Shown piece after piece: positions 1 to 4,034 of a stretch of 5,192 bases of DNA. The notes under the pieces were generated by a model. It was given only the letters and a program-made list of their open reading frames with translations. It did no database searches and was not told the DNA's origin. A program made the position numbers and the translations under genes. The stretch comes from Oscillospiraceae bacterium (GTDB lineage: Bacteria > Bacillota > Clostridia > Oscillospirales > Ruminococcaceae), in NCBI GenBank assembly GCA_029098085.1, contig JAQXNQ010000206.1, positions 1 through 5,192 on the forward strand, given 5' to 3'. Each line of letters opens with the position of its first letter. Within the stretch, counting starts at the first letter, position 1.

Positions 1-1
1 C

Positions 2-949
2 TATCTGAAGGGCTTCGGCAAGCATGAGGAAAGTGATATTGTGGGCCGCGCCTACAATCTGCCGGTGATCAAGCGGGATTTTGAGCTGATGAAATGGATC
101 GGTGCCAATTCCTTCCGCACCAGCCATTACCCCTACAGTGAGGAAATCTATCAGATGGCCGACCGGGAGGGCTTCCTGGTCATTGATGAGGTGCCGGCGG
201 TGGGCTTTATGGAGAGTCTGATGAATTTTGCCGACGCCGCAGGCGGCAAGATCACCGCCTGGTTCGACCGGGATACGGTGCCCCAGCTGCTGGAAAATCA
301 TCTGGCCGCCGTTAAGGAGATGATCACCCGGGACAGAAATCACGCCTGCGTCTTCGCCTGGAGCCTGATGAACGAGCCGGACACCCTGACCGACAGCGCT
401 TCCGATTATTTCAAAACGGTGTTTGAGTACGCCCGCAGTCTGGATCCGCAGAAGCGCCCCCGTACCTTCGCCATGCTGGGCAATTCGGTTCCCGGCAGGT
501 GCAAGTGCTTCCAGTACAGCGACTTCTACTGCCTCAACCGCTACTACGGCTGGTATATGATGGGCGGCAACGAGATGGAGGACGCCGAGGCTGCCTTCCG
601 CAGAGAGATGGACGCCTGGCAGTCCCTGCCCGAGGTCAAGCCGGTGGTCTTCACCGAATACGGCGCCGATACCCTGATCGGCCTGCACAAGCTGCCCAGC
701 GTCCAGTGGTCGGAGGAGTACCAGAAGGAGTATCTGGACATGTGTCACCGGGTCTTTGACAGCTATCCCTGTGTCAAGGGTGAGCAGGTCTGGAACTTTG
801 CCGATTTCCAGACCACCGAGGGCATCATGCGGGTGGACGGCAACAAGAAGGGCGTCTTCACCCGTCAGCGTCAGCCTAAGGCCATTGCCTACACCTTCAA
901 GGCACGCTGGGAACAGCTGCCTCTGGATTATAAGGGCGGGCAGAACTGA
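2..949 (+). CDS. uidA: Beta-glucuronidase, GH2 family (5'-truncated, C-terminal 315 residues)
   Basis: This is the C-terminal half of a glycoside hydrolase family 2 beta-glucuronidase, which releases D-glucuronate from beta-glucuronides. The family is about 600 residues; 315 are visible because the window starts inside the gene, so the in-frame GTG at 41 is not the start. Numbering from the first visible codon, the TIM-barrel motifs are WIGANSFRTSHYPYSEE (32-48), the acid/base in MNEPDT (Glu125, bases 374-376) and the nucleophile in FTEYGADTL (Glu219, bases 656-658). LNRYYGWY (178-185), GEQVWNFADF (260-269) and the NKK motif (281-283), whose Asn and second Lys contact the glucuronate carboxylate, also match E. 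coli UidA. NKK separates true glucuronidases from GH2 galactosidases. The segment between VGF (67-69) and HL (100-101) is 30 residues, as I recall it in E. coli, consistent with a Loop-1 enzyme. No uronate transporter or regulator is in view. A strong terminator follows at once. Confidence 0.96.
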   Translation, partial: YLKGFGKHEESDIVGRAYNLPVIKRDFELMKWIGANSFRTSHYPYSEEIYQMADREGFLVIDEVPAVGFMESLMNFADAAGGKITAWFDRDTVPQLLENHLAAVKEMITRDRNHACVFAWSLMNEPDTLTDSASDYFKTVFEYARSLDPQKRPRTFAMLGNSVPGRCKCFQYSDFYCLNRYYGWYMMGGNEMEDAEAAFRREMDAWQSLPEVKPVVFTEYGADTLIGLHKLPSVQWSEEYQKEYLDMCHRVFDSYPCVKGEQVWNFADFQTTEGIMRVDGNKKGVFTRQRQPKAIAYTFKARWEQLPLDYKGGQN

Positions 950-963
950 AACCTGTTCTTCCC

Positions 964-1005
964 AAAGCGCGTCTCTGCCTGCAGCACGGGCGGAGGCGCG
1001 CTTTT
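964..1005 (+). terminator. Intrinsic terminator of the beta-glucuronidase gene
   Basis: A long hairpin starts 15 bases after the uidA stop. Arm 964-981 pairs with 987-1004 across a five-base loop (982-986). The outer eight pairs, AAAGCGCG with CGCGCTTT, are perfect, and the inner part includes some G-U pairs. The 3' arm ends in TTTT, so the U-tract is short and partly inside the stem. It should separate uidA from the downstream gene. Confidence 0.8.
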
Positions 1006-1012
1006 CAGCGCT

Positions 1013-1102
1013 TTGACAATTGGCAAAAGATACGAAAATTACCGGATTCTGCTGTCAGCTTTGCGGATTTACTTTTCGGTGGATTATTGTTATCCTTATT
1101 AT
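1013..1102 (+). promoter_or_regulatory. Possible promoter region for citC (weak)
   Basis: The roughly 160 gene-free bases between the uidA terminator and citC are AT-richer than their surroundings and must hold the citC promoter if the terminator works. There are two candidates. The first is a perfect TTGACA at 1013-1018, but its best -10 is GAAAAT at 1034-1039 with a short 15-base spacer. The second is a good -10, TATTAT at 1097-1102, with only a poor -35 (TTTTCG, 1073-1078) 18 bases upstream. Neither is convincing alone. No gene is supported in 1005-1163. Confidence 0.3.
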
Positions 1103-1156
1103 GGTCTGCTGCGGCATGGCCCCCTGTCAAAGGAGACAGCGGTACAACCAGATAAC

Positions 1157-1161
1157 GGGAG
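1157..1161 (+). promoter_or_regulatory. Ribosome binding site that decides the citC start
   Basis: GGGAG lies eight bases before the ATG at 1170. In-frame ATGs also occur at 1164 (spacer two bases, too close) and 1173 (spacer eleven). Spacing favours 1170. An earlier AAGGAG at 1130-1135 has no start codon at a usable distance. Confidence 0.6.
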
Positions 1162-1169
1162 ATATGCAT

Positions 1170-2168
1170 ATGATGACGGAATGTTACGCGCCTGCGACCG
1201 GCTTCGTGCTGGAAGAGCTGGATCAGTTTCTTCAGTCCATGGAGCTGGAGTATGACAGCTCTATTTCTTATACCATTATCAAGCGGGACGAGCGGGGAAT
1301 CGCCGCTACCGGCTCGCTGGACGGACGGGTGATCAAATGCGTGGCGGTGAGGCCGGATCTGCGGGGCGGCTCGCTGTCCGGTGAGATTGTGGAGGCACTG
1401 CGTCAGCAGGCCCATTCCCACGGGCATGAGCATGTCTTTCTGTTTACCCGGCCTGAGACCCGCCCGGCCTTTGAACGGATGGGCTTTTATACGGTGGAGG
1501 AAACCGGACGGGCGCTGCTGATGGAAGATCGTCCGGACGGCCTGGAGCAGTGGCTGCAGACGGTTCCGCGGTTCAGCGGAGGAATTGTGGGCGCCATTGT
1601 GGCCAATTGCGACCCCATCACCAACGGCCACCTGTACCTGGTGCAGAAGGCCAAGCTGCTCTGCGACAAGCTGTATATCTTTGTGCTGTCGGAGGATCGG
1701 GGACAGATTCCTGCGGCTGACCGTCTGGAGATGGTGCGGGCAGCGGTGAAGGACATTCCCGACGTTATCGTCTGTCCTGCTGGGGATTACCAGATCAGCA
1801 CCGCCACCTTCCCTGCTTATTTTCTGCGGGGCCGGGACGATGTGGAGCGGCTGGGCTGTGAGCTGGATCTGAAGCTGTTTGCCTGCCGGATCGCGGCGCC
1901 GCTGGGTATTTCCCGCCGGTTTGTGGGACAGGAGCCCTATTCTCCTCTGACCGGCCGGTTTAATATGTATATGAAGGAGATCCTTCCCCAGTACGGCGTT
2001 TCACTGGTGGAGTTTTCCCGTCTGCGGGCGGGAGACAAAGGCTTTGTCAATGCCGGGACGGTGCGCCGTCTGTGGGAGGAGCAGAATTTTGACGCGCTGG
2101 TGGATATGGTGCCGCCCTCCACGCTGGCCTATCTGCAGGGCCACCGGCCCCTGTACGGCAGCCGCTGA
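1170..2168 (+). CDS. citC: [Citrate (pro-3S)-lyase] ligase, CitC-like
   Basis: CitC-type ligases use ATP and acetate to acetylate the phosphoribosyl-dephospho-CoA arm of the citrate lyase acyl carrier protein CitD, switching on the cytoplasmic enzyme. The 332-residue protein has the family's length and order. An N-terminal GNAT-like domain (about 1-120) has YTIIKRDERGIAATGSL (34-50), VIKCVAV (54-60), FLFTRPE (90-96) and FERMGFY (101-107). A nucleotidyltransferase domain (about 138-332) has the HxGH-type motif NCDPITNGH (146-154), VLSEDR (172-177), GDYQISTATFPAYFLR (205-220) and RFVGQEPYSPLT (250-261). The C-terminal ISASxVR motif is altered to VNAGTVR (293-299), losing both serines. The motif DPITNGH resembles CoaD, but the GNAT domain and length exclude CoaD. 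No citDEF or citG/citX is present on either side, so the partner is unknown. The start at 1170 follows ribosome-binding-site spacing. A TTG extension to 1020 would add a Cys-rich leader and lacks a binding site. Confidence 0.88.
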   Translation: MMTECYAPATGFVLEELDQFLQSMELEYDSSISYTIIKRDERGIAATGSLDGRVIKCVAVRPDLRGGSLSGEIVEALRQQAHSHGHEHVFLFTRPETRPAFERMGFYTVEETGRALLMEDRPDGLEQWLQTVPRFSGGIVGAIVANCDPITNGHLYLVQKAKLLCDKLYIFVLSEDRGQIPAADRLEMVRAAVKDIPDVIVCPAGDYQISTATFPAYFLRGRDDVERLGCELDLKLFACRIAAPLGISRRFVGQEPYSPLTGRFNMYMKEILPQYGVSLVEFSRLRAGDKGFVNAGTVRRLWEEQNFDALVDMVPPSTLAYLQGHRPLYGSR

Positions 2169-2197
2169 GCGGCGGACTGCCTGAAATGCAAAGCAGG

Positions 2198-2210
2198 TTT
2201 GATATACAAA
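2198..2210. promoter_or_regulatory. Imperfect palindrome, operator-like (site 1)
   Basis: TTTGATATACAAA is a dyad with TTTG/CAAA arms. It differs from the perfect palindrome at 2253-2264 by one inserted A. The TATACA within it (2203-2208), with CTGAAA (2181-2186) 16 bases upstream, could also be a weak promoter for the downstream acetyltransferase gene. Operator function is an inference. Confidence 0.35.
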
Positions 2211-2211
2211 A

Positions 2212-2250
2212 CGCCCGAAGGAAGCAGATGATGGTCCATTCGGGCGCTTT
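2212..2250 (+). terminator. Probable intrinsic terminator of citC
   Basis: CGCCCGAA (2212-2219) pairs perfectly with TTCGGGCG (2239-2246). Three more pairs inside (2220-2222 with 2235-2237) follow a one-base bulge. A modest T-rich run, CTTTACTTT, follows. The weak U-tract leaves open a role as an attenuator in the leader of the next gene. Confidence 0.6.
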
Positions 2251-2251
2251 A

Positions 2252-2265
2252 CTTTGTATACAAAG
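2252..2265. promoter_or_regulatory. Perfect 14-base palindrome, operator-like (site 2)
   Basis: CTTTGTATACAAAG is identical to its reverse complement over all 14 bases. It sits 22 bases before the acetyltransferase ATG. TTGTATACAA-type palindromes are typical binding sites of FCD-type GntR regulators, so this is a plausible operator. No regulator gene is in the window, and the assignment is inferred from the motif only. Confidence 0.5.
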
Positions 2266-2287
2266 CAAAATGATTTGAGGTGAGAAT

Positions 2288-2812
2288 ATGCAGCTGGAAA
2301 CAGAAAGACTGATTCTGAGAGAAATGACGCCGGATGATTATGAAGCCCTGTATGATGTTCTGGCGGACTCCGACATCATGCAGCACTATCCCTATACCTT
2401 TGATGAAGCAAGGGTACGAAACTGGATTGCGAAAAACATCGAACGGTACCGGATTTTCGGCTTTGGATTGTGGGCGGTCGTCCTCAAAGAAACGGGGGAG
2501 ATGATCGGGGACTGCGGCCTGACCATGCAGAATATTGGCGGCAGCATCCGTCCAGAGATCGGGTATCACATCGGCAAAAGCCATCAGCGGCAGGGCTATG
2601 CGAAGGAGGCAGCGGGAAAATGCCGGGACTGGGCTTTTTCCCATATGCCGTTCGGCGTTCTGTATTCTTACATGAAGGAGGCCAATATTGCCTCCAGCGC
2701 CACCGCACGGGCAAACGGTATGCGCCTGGTGGACACCTTTACCGATGCCGAGGGGGAGTCCACGGCGGTTTATGCCATTACCCGGGAGGAATGGAGCCGC
2801 CTGAAGCGGTGA
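2288..2812 (+). CDS. GNAT-family N-acetyltransferase, RimJ/RimL-like
   Basis: This 174-residue protein is a single GNAT domain of the Acetyltransf_3 (RimJ/RimL) type, which moves an acetyl group from acetyl-CoA to an amino group of a protein or small molecule in the cytoplasm. It opens with the class signature LETERLILREMTPDDYEALY (3-22). The acetyl-CoA pyrophosphate loop is the Q/RxxGxA-type HQRQGYAKEA (99-108), following the strand RPEIGYHI (88-95). NIASSATARANGM (133-145) corresponds to the usual N-x-x-S helix. The substrate cannot be told from the sequence. GAGGTGAG (2277-2284) is a good ribosome binding site for the ATG at 2288. The 5' part looks somewhat less GC-rich than citC by eye. 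The gene stands alone: a hairpin and palindromes lie before it and two terminators after it. Confidence 0.9.
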   Translation: MQLETERLILREMTPDDYEALYDVLADSDIMQHYPYTFDEARVRNWIAKNIERYRIFGFGLWAVVLKETGEMIGDCGLTMQNIGGSIRPEIGYHIGKSHQRQGYAKEAAGKCRDWAFSHMPFGVLYSYMKEANIASSATARANGMRLVDTFTDAEGESTAVYAITREEWSRLKR

Positions 2813-2818
2813 ACAGAA

Positions 2819-2858
2819 AGCATCCGCATGAGAGCGTCACGCGGATGCTGATTTCTTT
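2819..2858 (+). terminator. Intrinsic terminator, usable from both strands
   Basis: AGCATCCGC (2819-2827) pairs perfectly with GCGGATGCT (2841-2849). Three further pairs occur inside after one mismatch. GATTTCTTT follows on the + strand. On the - strand the stem is followed by TTCTGTT, so the hairpin can also stop transcription of the convergent winged-helix gene. It begins seven bases after the acetyltransferase stop codon. Confidence 0.8.
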
Positions 2859-2859
2859 G

Positions 2860-2888
2860 ACGCCCTGCCGATGGTATGGGCGTTTTTT
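2860..2888 (+). terminator. Second intrinsic terminator in tandem, with T6 tract
   Basis: ACGCCC (2860-2865) pairs with GGGCGT (2878-2883). Four more pairs occur inside (2866-2869 with 2873-2876) after a bulged T at 2877. TTTTTT occupies 2883-2888. This is a classic + strand terminator and the stronger of the two by U-tract. Its T-run overlaps the stop codon of the convergent gene. Confidence 0.8.
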
Positions 2889-3918
2889 ATATTTCAGGCA
2901 GGAAGGAAACCCTGGTATCCTTTCCGAAAACATGTCTGGCGGCTGTCTCGATGAGGTTTTTGCTGCGAAGGGAAAGAGAACAGAAGGGGGTGACCTCCAG
3001 TCCGCCCGGTACCCGCTTCCATCGGGCCCGGATGCGGCTCTGCAGCAAAACGGTGGGGAAGACGATGCCGGAGCAGGTGATGACCTTTCGTTTGTCCTCC
3101 GGGTCGAGGATACGGCTGCGGTCGTGATACCCCATGATCATCTGATCAAAGCCGGACAGCAGCAGGCAGGCGGGCAGCCGACCCTCCTCTGGCCCCTTCA
3201 GGTAATAATACGTTGTCCCTTCGCAGGTCAGCTCCTTCAGGGGGAGCTCCAGCTTCCTGAATAACCGGCGGGTCTCGCCGAGCTTGAAGCCGGTGAAGTC
3301 GGAGCAGTCTTCCACTGTGGCCGGGCCAAAGACGGCAAAGTAGCGGGCCATGACCTCCAGCCGGGCCTGTTCCATGGGCATAAAATCCGGCTTTGGCGGC
3401 AGCAGAAACCGCTTTTCGGTGCCGGGGCAGTAGGCGATCATCCCCCGGTCGCTCATCTCTTTAATGAGACCGCCCCAGCCGTGGAAAATCTTTTCCAGCA
3501 GCTCTTCGTCCATGCCGTCCCGGCGGCAGGCCTCCTTGATTCCCTCCCGTTGATCGTTTCCGGCGGCAATCTCCCGGCAGATAAACGCCGACCAGTAGGG
3601 CTTGACCTCTTTGGGAATCCCCCACCAGGTGTCTTCCCAAGGGCGGGGCGGTCCCTCCTTGGCGGAGAGATACAGTCCCAGCTCCTCCTGACGAATCAGA
3701 TGGAGGGTGTTGCGATGGGCCCAGACCTTCAGCAGGCCGTCACTCCATCCCTTATCCGTATAATCCTCCGCCCGGATTTGCAGGGCATACCGGGGATTCT
3801 GGGCAAACTGCGCCTGCAGGCCGCAGAGCCGGGAAACGACCTCCCGTTTGGGGCCTTTCTTCAGCAGATACTGTCCCTGCAGTGAGCGGATCAGCAGTTC
3901 CCGACGGCTGATTTCCAT
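2887..3918 (-). CDS. Winged-helix HTH_42 protein, AlkZ-like DNA glycosylase candidate
   Basis: This 343-residue protein belongs to the HTH_42 (formerly DUF1006) superfamily, which includes Streptomyces AlkZ and E. coli YcaQ (AlkX), glycosylases that unhook bulky or crosslinked alkyl-purines from DNA. Visible signatures are RLCGLQAQFAQNPRYAL (30-46), WAHRNTLHLI (66-75), the second winged-helix segment ARYFAVFGPATVEDCSDFTG (191-210), LLLSGFDQMIMGYHDRSRIL (252-271) and GIVFPTVLL (284-292). The QAQ at 35-37 fits the QxQ catalytic motif of AlkZ-like members rather than QxD of YcaQ-like ones. The usual VDGRxxGxW near the C-terminus is QSRIRARW here (293-300). Length fits the family. Start: ATG at 3918 has AAAGGA nine bases upstream and lies about 28 bases below the predicted transcription start; the frame stays open upstream to 4095, but that would precede the promoter. 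Family membership is clear. Activity and substrate are inferred. No antibiotic cluster is visible. Confidence 0.88.
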   Translation of the reverse strand: MEISRRELLIRSLQGQYLLKKGPKREVVSRLCGLQAQFAQNPRYALQIRAEDYTDKGWSDGLLKVWAHRNTLHLIRQEELGLYLSAKEGPPRPWEDTWWGIPKEVKPYWSAFICREIAAGNDQREGIKEACRRDGMDEELLEKIFHGWGGLIKEMSDRGMIAYCPGTEKRFLLPPKPDFMPMEQARLEVMARYFAVFGPATVEDCSDFTGFKLGETRRLFRKLELPLKELTCEGTTYYYLKGPEEGRLPACLLLSGFDQMIMGYHDRSRILDPEDKRKVITCSGIVFPTVLLQSRIRARWKRVPGGLEVTPFCSLSLRSKNLIETAARHVFGKDTRVSFLPEI

Positions 3919-3927
3919 GAAGACACA

Positions 3928-3933
3928 TCCTTT
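3928..3933 (-). promoter_or_regulatory. Ribosome binding site that decides the winged-helix gene start
   Basis: Read on the - strand this is AAAGGA, nine bases before the ATG at 3918. The GTG between it and the ATG is out of frame. Together with the promoter position it fixes the start. Confidence 0.7.
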
Positions 3934-3952
3934 CCCTGATGCTTTTACTATG

Positions 3953-3981
3953 ATTGTACCCGCTTCGGCGAAGAAAGTCAA
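3953..3981 (-). promoter_or_regulatory. Sigma-70/sigma-A type promoter of the winged-helix gene
   Basis: On the - strand, -35 TTGACT (3976-3981) and -10 TACAAT (3953-3958) are separated by exactly 17 bases, each one mismatch from consensus. Transcription should start near 3946, giving a leader of about 28 bases. The spacer holds the dyad CTTCG-G-CGAAG (3963-3973), a possible operator. No comparably good promoter exists elsewhere in the window. Confidence 0.85.
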
Positions 3982-3994
3982 AGCTATTTTCAGA

Positions 3995-4030
3995 CAAAGA
4001 GGAGACCTGCCGAAGCGGGTCTCCTCTTTG
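3995..4030 (-). terminator. Intrinsic terminator of namZ (strong inverted repeat)
   Basis: CAAAGAGGAGACC (3995-4007) and GGTCTCCTCTTTG (4018-4030) are perfect 13-base inverted repeats. Three further pairs (one G-U) lead to a four-base loop at 4011-4014. The stem begins five bases beyond the namZ stop. The - strand U-tract is weak (CTCTTTGTCT), with most of its U residues inside the stem. Because it is symmetric it could also stop + strand transcription. Confidence 0.75.
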
Positions 4031-4034
4031 CATA

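Noticed and set aside
1020..1169. N-terminal extension of CitC from a TTG, including a hydrophobic Cys-rich stretch that could look like a membrane segment
   Set aside because: There is no ribosome binding site before the TTG, it starts right behind the uidA terminator, CitC proteins do not carry such a segment, and the length from 1170 already fits the family.
1005..1631. A 208-codon open frame on the - strand opposite the citC leader and its 5' half
   Set aside because: It is antisense to clear CitC motifs and has a composition typical of shadow frames (rich in His, Arg and Pro), with no recognisable domain.
1170..2168. Reading this gene as coaD (phosphopantetheine adenylyltransferase) because of DPITNGH
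   Set aside because: CoaD is about 160 residues. This protein has an N-terminal GNAT-like domain and the CitC-specific motifs GDYQISTATFPAYFL and RFVGQEPYSPLT.
2470..3264. A 264-codon open frame on the + strand crossing the end of the acetyltransferase gene and into the winged-helix gene
   Set aside because: It overlaps two well-supported genes and runs through two terminators. Its translation has no family features.
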